NCBI RefSeq assembly: GCF_000427905.1
Contig: NZ_ATYX01000005.1
Span: forward strand, 186,001 to 250,000
Origin: Thermocrispum agreste DSM 44070
GTDB taxonomy: Bacteria; Actinomycetota; Actinomycetes; Mycobacteriales; Pseudonocardiaceae
Direction: 5' to 3'
DNA length: 64,000 nt
The number at the start of each line of letters is the position of its first letter. Within the stretch, counting starts at the first letter, position 1. The notes beneath the pieces were generated by a model. The model did not search any database. It was not told the DNA's origin and saw nothing but the letters and a program-made list of their open reading frames with translations. Both the position numbers and the translations under genes were made by a program. Positions 53,359 to 64,000 of this stretch are shown here, piece after piece.

Positions 53359-54926
53359 AACACGAACGAATCCGACCACGGTGCCGTCGACCGCCCGGCG
53401 AGCGCGTCGAGCAGCACGACGGCCTGCTTGTCGGTCAGCGATGCCACGAAGTCCACGATCGACCGGCCGCGCGCCAGCGATCCGACGTCCACCGGACCGG
53501 AACCGGGCCCGGACACCAGATCGGGATGGTCGCGGACCAGCTGCGCGTATTCCGCCTCGGCCAGCTCGACCAGGTCGTGCAGCCGCCGCGGAATGCGATG
53601 CGCCTCGCGCTCGTCCAGCAGCCACTGCCGCAGCTCGTCCACCAGGGTGGACAACAGCGACGCCTGCCCGCGCTGGTGCAGCGCAAGGTCCGCGCGCTCC
53701 AGCACGAACCGTTTGTGCACGAACTTCAGCACCTGGACCTCGTGCCACTGTTCGGGCCGGAGCGTCACGTGCCCGCTGCGCGTGGACGGGGCCGCGACCA
53801 CCTCGACGCCGTCCACCAGGCGTTCGTGCCACTGCTCGGAGAAGGCTGCAATGGCCTGCTCGGATTCGATCGACCCGTCGAACGCCCTGGCCAGCAGCCC
53901 GTCGACCAGGGTCTCGCGAACGCGCGCCACCGCGGCGTGGAAAGCATCGTCGTCGACCAGTGGCTTGTCCTTGACGTGCATCCGGCGCCGCAAGCGCTCC
54001 AGCGAATGCCCCGGCTTGCGCGACCCGGACAGCTGCGCGTCGTCCAGCTCGCGCAGCTGGTGCGCCTGCTCCGCCCACGCCCGGAGCTCACCGGCCACCG
54101 GGGCGTGCTGCAGCACCCCGATGCGGTGGAAGTCCTGCAGGTCGTGGATGGCGTAGGCGATGTCGTCGGCGGTGTCCATCACCGACGCCTCGAGCGTCTG
54201 CTGCCACGGCTCGATCTTGTCGGCGAACGGTTCCCGCGCCTGCAGCAAGTCGCCGACCTCGGTGACATACGCGGAGAACTTGCTCGAGCCGGTGCCCGGC
54301 GCATCGGCCGGCTCGGCCGCACCCCGCGGCGGCACCTCCATCTCCGACGGATGCGGCCGGTGGATCGGCAGCCGCAGCCACGGGTACTTCAGCACGGCCG
54401 CGCGGACGGCCGCAGTGAGATCAAGGCCGACACCGGAAGGGCCGCGCACGTCGGTGGTGGTCAGGATGCGGAACGTCTGCGCGTTCCCTTCGAAGCCGTC
54501 GGCCAGCCCCAGCCGATGCCGGGCGATCCGGTCCAGCACCTGTTCCCCGAGGTGCCCGAACGGCGGGTGGCCGAGGTCGTGCGCCAGCGCTGCGGCTTCC
54601 GCCACGTCCGGGTCGCACCCGCCGAGCTTCTCGCACAGGCGGGCGTGCTCCGGCGACGCGGTCAGCCGCTCGGCGATGGTGCGTGCCACCTGGGCGACCT
54701 TCAGGCTGTGCGTGAGCCGGTTGTGCAGCAGCCCGGAGTCGGCGGCGCTGACGACCTGGGTGACCCCGCCGAGCCGGGCGAAGAACGGCGACGCGGCGAT
54801 GCGGTCCCGGTCCACCCGGAACTCGGCCGCGGCGTCCGCCTGCCCGGACCCGCCACGCCGCACCGACGCGGCAGGGCTCTCCCCGGCGTCCCGCCGACGC
54901 GTCCTGTCGATCCGCATGTCGTTCAC
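53355..54926 (-). CDS. dgt: Deoxyguanosinetriphosphate triphosphohydrolase (dGTPase)
   Basis: HD-domain enzyme that removes triphosphate from dNTPs, giving deoxynucleoside plus PPPi. Of 523 residues, the metal-binding HD motif is H73 (NRLTHSLKV), H116-D117 (AHDLGHPPFGH) and a later Asp in DTADDIAYAIHDLQD. FEGNAQTFRIL is typical. Length matches the actinobacterial Dgt, longer than E. coli's N-terminal core alone. Start GTG 54926 (MNDMRIDRTRRR); ATG 54917 is possible. It co-transcribes with acVLRF1. Confidence 0.93.
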   Translation of the reverse strand: MNDMRIDRTRRRDAGESPAASVRRGGSGQADAAAEFRVDRDRIAASPFFARLGGVTQVVSAADSGLLHNRLTHSLKVAQVARTIAERLTASPEHARLCEKLGGCDPDVAEAAALAHDLGHPPFGHLGEQVLDRIARHRLGLADGFEGNAQTFRILTTTDVRGPSGVGLDLTAAVRAAVLKYPWLRLPIHRPHPSEMEVPPRGAAEPADAPGTGSSKFSAYVTEVGDLLQAREPFADKIEPWQQTLEASVMDTADDIAYAIHDLQDFHRIGVLQHAPVAGELRAWAEQAHQLRELDDAQLSGSRKPGHSLERLRRRMHVKDKPLVDDDAFHAAVARVRETLVDGLLARAFDGSIESEQAIAAFSEQWHERLVDGVEVVAAPSTRSGHVTLRPEQWHEVQVLKFVHKRFVLERADLALHQRGQASLLSTLVDELRQWLLDEREAHRIPRRLHDLVELAEAEYAQLVRDHPDLVSGPGSGPVDVGSLARGRSIVDFVASLTDKQAVVLLDALAGRSTAPWSDSFVL

Positions 54927-55005
54927 CGTAATCGTTCAGGTCGGCCAGGCCAGGGGGCGGCGCGGGACGGTGCATCGCCCACCGCGCCGGGCTGCCCGGA
55001 CGGGC

Positions 55006-57111
55006 TCAGCCGCGACCGCCGGACTGCGCCGGGGTGCCGGCGGCTGCCTGCGGGTGACCGGCGAGCGGCGGGACCGGGCAGTGCAACACACCGCACACCG
55101 TGCGCAGCAACTCGACCTCTTGCGTGGTCATGACGCCGTCGTGGCTGATCACCATGACCAGGCTCTCCACCAGTGCCGCCTTGTCCGACCCCTGCAGGCC
55201 GTCCAACGCCGGCCACACCGGGTCCAGCGCGGACAGTCCCTGCTGCGGCGGCGCGAACGGGACATGGTGACCGGGCAGCACCCGGTACAGCCCGGCACGG
55301 AACGCCGACTCGCCCTGCCGTGGATCGTCGTGGCCGACCCTGGCCAGCACGGCGAGCAGGGTCGCGATCGGCTGCGCCGCACTGGCCAGCGTCTGGCGCT
55401 GCTTGCCCCACGGCGGCCGGTGGTGGATCACTTCGTGCAGCTCGGTACGCAGCAGCGTGGACAGGCAGAACTCGAACACGTCGACCCGGCCGTCGGCCTT
55501 GATCAACGCGTCCAGGCTGCCCATGATCTGCTCCAGCTCCTGCGGGCTGCGCCTGCGCAGCGCGGAGAAGGCGATTTCCGACAGCGGCAGCCGGAGGTCG
55601 GGCGCCAGCTGCTGCAGCGCGCCGCCTTCGTTCCAGGCCGCGTCCGCAAGCTGCTTGCCGTGCCGCTGCACCAGCACCTGGTGCTGGCGCTGCCGCACCT
55701 CGGGGTGGACGGACATCAGCAGGCCGAACACCAGCGGAACCACCGCGTCGGTCCGCCGTGCCTTGGCCTTGAACTCCTCCGGGATCCGGCGCAGCAGGTT
55801 CTCGCCGTGCTCGTAGGTCGTCGCCGACGGATCGCCAATGCCCGCGACCACCTGGTCCGGACGGATGGTGATCGGTCCCTGCGGTGCGGCGGGCGCAGGC
55901 ACCGGTGCGCCGGACGGCGGGGGCGCAGGCACCGGCTGGCCGCTCGGCGGAGGCATGGCGCCGGGGGCCGGTTGCTGCGGTTGCTGCTGCGGCGGCGCCA
56001 TCCTGGCCACCGGCTGCTGCCCGGCCGGCGGAGGCGGGGCCAATCCGGCGACCGGCTGACCGGACGGCGGGGCGGACGGCGCAGCAGGGGCCAACCCCAT
56101 CGCCGCGTCCTCCTGCAGGCCGGACGGCGGCGCCGCCGACCACCGCTGCTTGAGCGCCTCGAGCTCGCGCGGGTCGAAGTTCGGCTGCAGCGCGCGGATC
56201 CGCTCCACCAGCGGGGGGTGGGTGGCGAACAGCGATGCGAACTTCGAGCCCTCGCTGAACAGCATGTGGCTGACGTCGTCCTTCTTGCCGCTGTTCAGGT
56301 GCGAGCCGTCCGGCAGGCCGCCGATCTTCTTCAACGCGCCGGCCAGGCCCTCGGTCTGCCGGGTGAACTGCACCGCGGAGGCGTCCGCCAGGTACTCCCG
56401 TTGGCGGGACACCGCGGACTTGATCAGCTTGCCGCAGAACAGGCCGATGCTGCCTGCGGCCAGCAGCACCAACCCCACGAGGGGCAGCGGGTTGCGCTCG
56501 CCGCGGGTGTGCAGCAGCACCCGCCCGACCACGGCCAGGCCGAGGATGCCGAACAGCACGCCCATCAGCCGGATGCTCAGCCGCATGTCGCCGTTGACCA
56601 CGTGGCTGAACTCGTGCGCGATCACCCCTTGCAGCTCGTCGCGGTTCAGCCGCTCCAAACACCCGCGGGTGACCGCCACCGCGGCGTCGGCGGGCGACCA
56701 GCCGGCCGCGAACGCGTTGATCCCGGGCTCGTGCGGCAGCACGTACAGCTCCGGTACCGGCGTGCCGGACGCGATGGCGATCTCCTCGACCACGTTGCGC
56801 AGCCTGCGCAGCTGCGGGTCGGTGGTGTCCTCCGGGACGTAGACGCCGCCGAGCGCGCGGGCCACCTTGCCGCCGCCGCCCTTCTTCAAGCTCGCCAGCC
56901 GGAACAGCGACGCCAATCCGATGATCAGCACCACGACCACGGTGAGCACGGCGAGCACGGACGCGACGGTCTCCGGCGGCAGGCCGCGCAGCATCAGCAG
57001 CCACACCACCAGGTCGATGACCGTGACGATGCCGACGACGGCCACGGCGAAGAGGAACACCAGGCGCCCGGACGCCTTGCGAACCTGGATCTGGCGCTCG
57101 AAGAAGTTCAT
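55006..57111 (-). CDS. M48-family membrane metalloprotease with long C-terminal extension
   Basis: 701-residue integral membrane Zn-protease. Two N-terminal helices (about 15-40 and 50-72) precede the M48 domain with zinc ligands H166, H170 (AHEFSH) and E239 (RQREYLADASA), and two further helices (185-230). After 330 comes a Pro/Gln-rich linker (about 330-430; PPQQQPQQPAPG), then an all-helical domain with EF-hand-like acidic segments (DALIKADGRVDVFEF, SHDGVMTTQEVELL) resembling TerB. It is 45 nt downstream of lemA; M48 and LemA are a recurrent pair. Substrate unknown. Confidence 0.9.
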   Translation of the reverse strand: MNFFERQIQVRKASGRLVFLFAVAVVGIVTVIDLVVWLLMLRGLPPETVASVLAVLTVVVVLIIGLASLFRLASLKKGGGGKVARALGGVYVPEDTTDPQLRRLRNVVEEIAIASGTPVPELYVLPHEPGINAFAAGWSPADAAVAVTRGCLERLNRDELQGVIAHEFSHVVNGDMRLSIRLMGVLFGILGLAVVGRVLLHTRGERNPLPLVGLVLLAAGSIGLFCGKLIKSAVSRQREYLADASAVQFTRQTEGLAGALKKIGGLPDGSHLNSGKKDDVSHMLFSEGSKFASLFATHPPLVERIRALQPNFDPRELEALKQRWSAAPPSGLQEDAAMGLAPAAPSAPPSGQPVAGLAPPPPAGQQPVARMAPPQQQPQQPAPGAMPPPSGQPVPAPPPSGAPVPAPAAPQGPITIRPDQVVAGIGDPSATTYEHGENLLRRIPEEFKAKARRTDAVVPLVFGLLMSVHPEVRQRQHQVLVQRHGKQLADAAWNEGGALQQLAPDLRLPLSEIAFSALRRRSPQELEQIMGSLDALIKADGRVDVFEFCLSTLLRTELHEVIHHRPPWGKQRQTLASAAQPIATLLAVLARVGHDDPRQGESAFRAGLYRVLPGHHVPFAPPQQGLSALDPVWPALDGLQGSDKAALVESLVMVISHDGVMTTQEVELLRTVCGVLHCPVPPLAGHPQAAAGTPAQSGGRG

Positions 57112-57156
57112 CCTGGACTACTTCCCCCCGGCAGCCGGGATCGCTGCACCGCTACG

Positions 57157-57756
57157 TCAGAACGAGATCTGCGGCGCCTGCCGCATCTCCGGGCGGTCCA
57201 CCTCGAGCAGCGCCGCGGGCTGGAAGCCGAACATGGCGGCGAAGATGTTCGCCGGGAACGACTCGCGCTTGTTGTTGTAGACCATGACCGAGTCGTTGTA
57301 GGCCTGGCGGGCGAACGCGACGCGGTTCTCCGTCGAGGTCAGTTCCTCGGACAGCTGCATCATGTTCTGGTTCGCCTTCAGGTCGGGGTAGCTCTCCTGC
57401 AGCGCGAACAGCCTGCCGAGCGTCTGGGTGAGGATGTTCTCCTGCTGGCCGAGCTGGTTCATCGCCTGCGGGTCACCAGGGTTGGCGCGCGCGACCTGCT
57501 GCGCCTGCACCGCGCCCTGGCGGGCGGCGATGACCGCTTCGAGGGTCTCGCGCTCGTGCTTGATGTAGCCCTTGGCCACCTCGACCAGGTTCGGGATCAG
57601 GTCGTGCCGCCTGGTCAGCTGCACGTCGATCTGCGCGAACGCGTTCTTGAACGCGTTGCGCCGCTTGACCAGGCCGTTGTAGGTCGAGATGGCATAGATG
57701 ATCAGAATCAGCAAGATCGCCACGACGACGATCGCGATGATCGCTCCGGTACTCAA
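57157..57756 (-). CDS. LemA-family membrane protein
   Basis: 199-residue protein with an N-terminal transmembrane helix (IIAIVVVAILLILIIYAIS) and a coiled-coil periplasmic/extracellular part (NGLVKRRNAFKNAFAQIDVQ, RHDLIPNLVEVAKGYIKHER, ENRVAFARQAYNDSVMVYNN). PNLVEVAKGYIKHE and YNDSVMVYNN are family hallmarks. TTG start: GGAGG lies 7 nt upstream, and the longer upstream frame is a low-complexity extension. Operon partner of the M48 protease. LemA function is unclear; it may present substrates to the protease. Confidence 0.9.
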   Translation of the reverse strand: MSTGAIIAIVVVAILLILIIYAISTYNGLVKRRNAFKNAFAQIDVQLTRRHDLIPNLVEVAKGYIKHERETLEAVIAARQGAVQAQQVARANPGDPQAMNQLGQQENILTQTLGRLFALQESYPDLKANQNMMQLSEELTSTENRVAFARQAYNDSVMVYNNKRESFPANIFAAMFGFQPAALLEVDRPEMRQAPQISF

Positions 57757-58099
57757 CGAAGACCCTCCTGAACGATTCCGGACCGGCTTCCCCCAGGCCG
57801 CGCCCCGGGCCCACCGGATTCGGGCGTCAGCATACTCATCGGGCCGGGCGTTGGTGGACGAACCGCCAGATCGTGATCTGCGCGGCTGGGTGGTACGTAC
57901 ACCTGCCGCAATGCGACTGCGCCACACGCCGAAACGTGGCGTATCGCCGCCGCGGTGTTCGGCACGACAGCGCACCGGAAGCCACCGCACATCGACTGAC
58001 CGGAAAGCGAATGCCGGCGAGCGCGCAGCCCGATCAGTGCGCAGGCGCGCGGGCCTTTCCTGCTTGCCGATGCGCCTGCTCGCCGGAGAGCGGTCCCCG
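57757..58099. other. 343-bp intergenic region
   Basis: No supported coding sequence. It separates two minus-strand units: the lemA-M48 operon, whose promoter must lie at the left end, and the suf operon, which ends just right of it. A terminator for suf might be here, but no perfect stem longer than 7 bp was found. Confidence 0.4.
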
Positions 58100-58504
58100 T
58101 CAGACCGTGAAGCCGAGGGCGCGCAGCTGTTCCCGGCCCTCGTCGGTGATCCGCTCCGGCCCCCACGGCGGCATCCACACCCAGTTGATCTTGTAGTCGG
58201 ACACGATCGGCTTCTGCCCGCCGAGCAGCACCGACCGGGTCTGGTCCTCGATCACGTCGGTCAACGGGCACGCCGCAGAAGTCAACGTCATGTCGATGGT
58301 GGCGACGTTGTCCTCGCCGACCCGGATGTCGTACACCAGGCCGAGGTCGACGACGTTGATGCCCAGTTCGGGGTCGACCACGTCGCGCAGGGCTTCCTCG
58401 ACCTCGTCGACCGTGGCCACACCGCCGGGCGAGCCGGCGGCCGGCTCCTGCTGCTCGGGCAGATCGGCCGCGGTCCGGCCGTCGCGGGTCGGGTTCTCGG
58501 TCAC
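58100..58504 (-). CDS. sufT: SufT/MIP18-family iron-sulfur cluster assembly factor (DUF59)
   Basis: 134-residue protein that helps mature Fe-S proteins. The family motif DPELGINVVDLGLVYDIRV is complete, with MTLTSAACPLTDVIEDQT containing the conserved Cys and VWMPPWGPERITDEGREQL near the end. GTG start overlaps the sufU stop by 4 nt. Last gene of the suf operon, as Rv1466 in M. tuberculosis. Confidence 0.93.
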   Translation of the reverse strand: MTENPTRDGRTAADLPEQQEPAAGSPGGVATVDEVEEALRDVVDPELGINVVDLGLVYDIRVGEDNVATIDMTLTSAACPLTDVIEDQTRSVLLGGQKPIVSDYKINWVWMPPWGPERITDEGREQLRALGFTV

Positions 58505-58965
58505 GAAATCTCAGCTCCCTCTCGCGCCTTGTCGACTCCAGCCTGCACCAGCGCGGCCTTGAACGCCATCCAGCCGAGCAGCGCGCACTTCACCCGGGCC
58601 GGGTACTTCGCCACCCCGGCGAACGCCACGCCGTCCTCGAGAACGTCCTCGTCCGGCTCCACCTTGCCGCGGCCCTTGACCAGCTCGGTGAACGCGGCGA
58701 GCTTGCTCAGCGCCTCGTCCACGGACCGGCCGACCACCAGGTCGGTCAGCACCGAAGCCGACGCCTGCGAGATCGAGCAGCCCTGCCCGGTGTAGGACAC
58801 GTCCGCGACCTGCTCGCCGTCCAGCCGCACCCGCAGCTGCAACTCGTCACCGCACGTGGGGTTGACCTGGTACGACTCGCCGTCGAACGGCTCACGCAGG
58901 CCACGGCCGTGCGGGTTCTTGTAGTGGTCCAGGATGATCTCCTGGTACATCGCATCCAAGTTCAT
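58501..58965 (-). CDS. sufU: SufU sulfur-transfer protein
   Basis: Zn-dependent sulfurtransferase that accepts persulfide from SufS. The 154-residue protein has ligands C38 and D40 (NPTCGDE), C63 (GQGCSISQAS) and C127 (ARVKCALLGW), the SufU zinc site; it opens MYQEIILDHYKNPHGRG. The extension after the second Cys marks it as SufU rather than IscU. Overlaps sufT by 4 nt and follows sufS by 46 nt. Confidence 0.94.
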   Translation of the reverse strand: MNLDAMYQEIILDHYKNPHGRGLREPFDGESYQVNPTCGDELQLRVRLDGEQVADVSYTGQGCSISQASASVLTDLVVGRSVDEALSKLAAFTELVKGRGKVEPDEDVLEDGVAFAGVAKYPARVKCALLGWMAFKAALVQAGVDKAREGAEIS

Positions 58966-59011
58966 CGCCGTCGGCTCCGGCAGCTGTCAGGACGGCACTG
59001 GGCCGCCGCGT

Positions 59012-61104
<2,093 letters not shown>

Positions 61105-61155
61105 GGTGTTCCTTTGTTGCTTGTCGTGGGCGGTGTGGTCGGGTCACGCGGCCGG

Positions 61156-62346
61156 TCAGTGGCCGATGGCCTGCAGCTCCTCGTCGATCTCCGCTTCCAG
61201 CCGCTGGCGCAGCTCGGGAACGTCGATGCGGTTGAGGATTTCGAAGAAGAAGCCGCGCACCACCAACCGCCGTGCGGTGGCCTCGTCGATGCCGCGGGAC
61301 TGCAGGTAGAACAGCTGCTCGTCGTCGAACCGGCCGGTGGCGCTGGCGTGGCCGGCGCCTTCGATCTCGCCGGTCTCGATCTCCAGGTTCGGCACCGAGT
61401 CGGCCCGCGCGCTGTCGGTGAGCAGCAGGTTGCGATTCAGCTCGTACGTGTCGGTCCCCTCGGCGGCGGACCGGATCAGCACGTCGCCGATCCACACGCT
61501 GTGCGCGCCCTCGCCCTGCAGCGCGCCCTTGTAGGTCACGTGCGACTTGCAGTGCGGCTGAGCGTGGTCGACGAACAGCCGGTGCTCCTGGTGCTGGCCG
61601 GCGTCGGCGAAGTACAGGCCGAGCAGCTCCACGTCACCGCCCGGCGCGGCGAACCGCGCCGTCGGCGACAGGCGCACCAGATCACCGCCCAATGTCACGA
61701 CGGTGTGCTTGACCGTGGAATCCTTGCCAAGCTGCAGGTGGTGCTCGCTGACGTGGACCGCGTCGTCGTCCCAGTCCTGCACGCTGACCACGGTCAGCCG
61801 CGCACCTTCACCGGTGATGAACTCGACGTTGTCCGCGTAGGTGCCGGAACCGCGGTGGTCGAGCACCAGCGACGCCTGCGCGTACGGGGCGAGCCGGATC
61901 TGCAGGTGCCCGTAGGCCAGCAGGTCCTTGCCCGGGCCGGTCACGGTGATCACGGCCGGCCGGGACAGCGTGGTCTCCGCGCCGACGCTGACGATCGTGG
62001 CCTCGGTGAACGAGCTGTAGGCCTGCGCGGCCACCCGGTCACCCGGCGCGCCCGCCTGGCCGAGCCGCTCGTCCTCGCGGCCCACGGTCTCCACGGTGAC
62101 CTCCGGCGGGGCGTCCACCGACAGCGTCACCTTGCCCGTCGGCACCACGGCGTCGCCGCCCTGGTGCAGGCCGCGCAGCCGCTTCATCGGCGTGAAGCGC
62201 CAGATCTCCTCGCGGCCGGTGGGCACCTCGAAGGCCTCCACGTCGTAGCCGGTGAACCGCTCGCCGCGGGAGCTCGGCGGGACCACGGCGCCCTCGCGCA
62301 GGGCCGAGCGGACGTTGTTCTCGGTCGTGTTCTCTGCCACCGTCAT
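61156..62346 (-). CDS. sufD: Fe-S assembly scaffold protein SufD
   Basis: 396-residue beta-helix scaffold subunit. VVLGGDLVRLSPTARFA-type repeats and CKSHVTYKGALQGEGAHSVW lead into the SufBD signature ESRGIDEATARRLVV-like segment (YLQSRGIDEATARRLVVRGF). H/N-terminal [19 protein letters not shown] is variable. The ATG overlaps the sufB stop by one base (TGATG), so translation is coupled. Together with SufB and SufC it forms the BC2D scaffold. Confidence 0.94.
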   Translation of the reverse strand: MTVAENTTENNVRSALREGAVVPPSSRGERFTGYDVEAFEVPTGREEIWRFTPMKRLRGLHQGGDAVVPTGKVTLSVDAPPEVTVETVGREDERLGQAGAPGDRVAAQAYSSFTEATIVSVGAETTLSRPAVITVTGPGKDLLAYGHLQIRLAPYAQASLVLDHRGSGTYADNVEFITGEGARLTVVSVQDWDDDAVHVSEHHLQLGKDSTVKHTVVTLGGDLVRLSPTARFAAPGGDVELLGLYFADAGQHQEHRLFVDHAQPHCKSHVTYKGALQGEGAHSVWIGDVLIRSAAEGTDTYELNRNLLLTDSARADSVPNLEIETGEIEGAGHASATGRFDDEQLFYLQSRGIDEATARRLVVRGFFFEILNRIDVPELRQRLEAEIDEELQAIGH

Positions 62347-63794
62347 CAGCCGACGGACCCTTCCATCTGCAGTTCGATGAGTCGATTGAGTTCCAGCGCG
62401 TACTCCATCGGCAGCTCGCGCGCGATCGGCTCCACGAAGCCGCGGACGATCATCGCCATCGCCTCTTCCTCGCTCAGCCCGCGCGACATCAGGTAGAACA
62501 GCTGGTCCTCGCTCACCTTGGACACCGTCGCCTCGTGCCCCATGGACACGTCGTCGTTGCGGATGTCCACGTACGGGTAGGTGTCCGACCGGCTGATCGT
62601 GTCCACCAGCAGGGCGTCACAGATCACCGACGACTTGGAGTGGTGCGCACGCTTGGCCACTCGCACCAGACCGCGGTAGGACGTCCGGCCGCCGCCGCGC
62701 GCCACCGACTTGGACATGATCGTCGACGACGTGTGCGGGGCCAGGTGCTCCATCTTCGCGCCCGCGTCCTGGTGCTGTCCCTCGCCGGCGAACGCCACCG
62801 ACAGGACCTCGCCCTTGGCGTGCTCGCCGGTGAGGAAGACCGACGGGTACTTCATGGTGACCTTGGAACCGATGTTGCCGTCGATCCATTCCATGGTCGC
62901 ACCCTCTTCCGCGCGCGCCCGCTTGGTCACCAGGTTGTAGACGTTGTTCGACCAGTTCTGGATCGTGGTGTAGCGGCACCGGGCGTTCTTCTTGACGATG
63001 ATCTCCACCACCGCCGCGTGCAGCGAGTCGGACTTGTAGATCGGCGCGGTGCAGCCCTCGACGTAGTGCACGTAGGCACCCTCGTCGACGATGATCAGCG
63101 TCCGCTCGAACTGGCCCATGTTCTCGGTGTTGATCCGGAAGTAGGCCTGCAGCGGGATCTCCACGTGCACGCCCGGCGGCACGTAGATGAACGACCCGCC
63201 GGACCACACCGCGGTGTTCAGCGCGGCGAACTTGTTGTCGCCCGCCGGGATCACCGAGCCGAAGTACTCCTTGAACAGCTCGGGGTGCTCCTTCAGCCCG
63301 GTGTCGGTGTCCAGGAAGATCACGCCCTGGCTCTCCAGGTCCTCGCGGATCTTGTGGTAGACGACCTCGGACTCGTACTGCGCGGCCACACCCGCGATCA
63401 GCCGCTTGCGCTCCGCCTCCGGGATGCCCAGCTTGTCGTAGGTGTTCTTGATGTCCTCGGGCAGCTCGTCCCAGCTGGTGGCCTGCTTCTCGGTGGAGCG
63501 GACGAAGTACTTGATGGTGTCGAAGTCGATCCCGGACAGGTCCGCGCCCCAGGTGGGCATCGGCTTGCGCTCGAACAGCTTCAGGCCCTTCAGCCGCTGC
63601 TCGAGCATCCACTCGGGCTCGTTCTTCTTCGCCGAGATGTCGCGCACGACGGACTCGTCGAGGCCTCGTCTTGCGCTGGCACCGGCCACGTCACGGTCAG
63701 CCCACCCGTACTGGTACTTGCCCAGGGAGGCGATCGTCTCCTCCTGGGACAACGGCTGCGTGGTGGTGGTGCGCTGCTCTGCAGCGGCAGTCAT
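62346..63794 (-). CDS. sufB: Fe-S assembly scaffold protein SufB (no intein)
   Basis: 482-residue scaffold core. Segments include [80 protein letters not shown] and [20 protein letters not shown]. The length equals intein-free SufB; the intein that interrupts the protein in M. tuberculosis (about 360 residues longer) is absent. The ATG overlaps the sufR stop by 4 nt (ATGA). Follows sufR in the operon. Confidence 0.96.
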   Translation of the reverse strand: MTAAAEQRTTTTQPLSQEETIASLGKYQYGWADRDVAGASARRGLDESVVRDISAKKNEPEWMLEQRLKGLKLFERKPMPTWGADLSGIDFDTIKYFVRSTEKQATSWDELPEDIKNTYDKLGIPEAERKRLIAGVAAQYESEVVYHKIREDLESQGVIFLDTDTGLKEHPELFKEYFGSVIPAGDNKFAALNTAVWSGGSFIYVPPGVHVEIPLQAYFRINTENMGQFERTLIIVDEGAYVHYVEGCTAPIYKSDSLHAAVVEIIVKKNARCRYTTIQNWSNNVYNLVTKRARAEEGATMEWIDGNIGSKVTMKYPSVFLTGEHAKGEVLSVAFAGEGQHQDAGAKMEHLAPHTSSTIMSKSVARGGGRTSYRGLVRVAKRAHHSKSSVICDALLVDTISRSDTYPYVDIRNDDVSMGHEATVSKVSEDQLFYLMSRGLSEEEAMAMIVRGFVEPIARELPMEYALELNRLIELQMEGSVG

Positions 63795-64000
63795 GCGGGC
63801 TTCCCTTCTCCTCGGGGTCCTGCGTTGTTGACGGGAACGTGTGTGGTGCACGCCGCGTCGCCGCGGGCGATGGTCGCCAGCCGCTGTACGTGGGTGCCGA
63901 GCAGTCTGGCGAATACCGCCGTCTCCGCTTCGCACAGCTGCGGGAACTCCGCCGCCACGTGAGCAACCGGGCAGTGGTGCTGGCACAGCTGCTCGCCCGC
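63791..64000 (-). CDS. sufR: SufR Fe-S-sensing repressor, C-terminal part (truncated by window edge)
   Basis: The last 69 codons only: a [18 protein letters not shown] motif, followed by [18 protein letters not shown] and a [11 protein letters not shown] tail. The cysteines in this motif bind the Fe-S cluster in SufR-type DeoR/ArsR regulators. The remainder, including the N-terminal winged helix, lies beyond position 64000. First gene of the suf operon, matching Rv1460; it probably represses the operon when cluster-loaded. Confidence 0.88.
   Translation of the reverse strand, partial: AGEQLCQHHCPVAHVAAEFPQLCEAETAVFARLLGTHVQRLATIARGDAACTTHVPVNNAGPRGEGKPA

Overview
The window comes from a high-GC actinomycete, most likely a member of the Pseudonocardiales. 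The evidence is the very high G+C content with GTG and TTG starts, a mycothiol biosynthesis gene (mshC), InhA-type enoyl-ACP reductase, a split LigD plus Ku repair pair, an acVLRF1-type protein, and gene blocks in the same order as in Mycobacterium tuberculosis (from memory: hisG-hisE/metH/PAC2/mshC as Rv2121c-Rv2130c; fabG-inhA-hemH-hypothetical as Rv1483-Rv1486c; ABC-F with a small HTH protein as Rv1473/Rv1473A; the suf operon as Rv1460-Rv1466). No integrase, transposase, rRNA or tRNA gene was recognised. || Layout. 1-9.7 kb: end of a histidine operon (hisG partial, hisE), a HAD phosphatase, a thioesterase, cobalamin-dependent metH facing a PAC2 protein across a bidirectional leaderless promoter, a secreted SGNH hydrolase, mshC and a TetR regulator. 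9.7-12.5 kb: a cytoplasmic subtilisin-like protease with a small stand-alone inhibitor/propeptide-like partner, a conserved hypothetical, and a three-unit CRISPR-like repeat array without cas genes. 12.5-17.6 kb: hemH-inhA-fabG, trmL and a DevS/DosS-like GAF sensor kinase. 17.6-21.4 kb: a Cys-rich small protein and the NHEJ locus (ku, ligD ligase, ligD polymerase). 21.4-26.0 kb: a KAS III enzyme with a divergent AraC regulator, and an OafA-type acyltransferase. || 26.0-26.6 kb holds the most unusual unit: a MerR-family metalloregulator with a textbook MerR operator, followed 6 nt later by a 19-residue peptide containing nine cysteines, with an ideal ribosome binding site and a perfect 9-bp terminator hairpin. 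This looks like an undescribed metal-responsive micro-metallothionein operon. 26.6-27.4 kb carries two decayed genes (Clp N-domain protein and its HTH partner). || 27.5-40.5 kb: a lipoprotein, a TrmB/LuxR-type regulator, and a long minus-strand catabolic operon (DinB-like TIGR03084 protein, AtuA-like protein, acyl-CoA dehydrogenase, biotin-dependent acyl-CoA carboxylase beta and alpha, second acyl-CoA dehydrogenase, SDR, TetR, MaoC hydratase). Several of its genes overlap by 4 nt, and an 18-bp palindromic operator sits at its promoter. The gene set suggests degradation of branched or isoprenoid acyl-CoA thioesters. || 40.6-50.4 kb: cytochrome P450, a GGDEF-EAL protein with both catalytic motifs degraded, a PrxQ-type peroxiredoxin, an LCP cell-wall ligase, an alpha/beta hydrolase, an ABC exporter, a GT87-like membrane protein and a small HTH protein. 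50.4-57.8 kb: a perfect 24-bp hairpin with a C8 loop, an ABC-F ATPase, acVLRF1, dGTPase, an M48 protease and LemA. 57.8-64 kb: the suf iron-sulfur operon (sufR partial, sufB, sufD, sufC, sufS, sufU, sufT).
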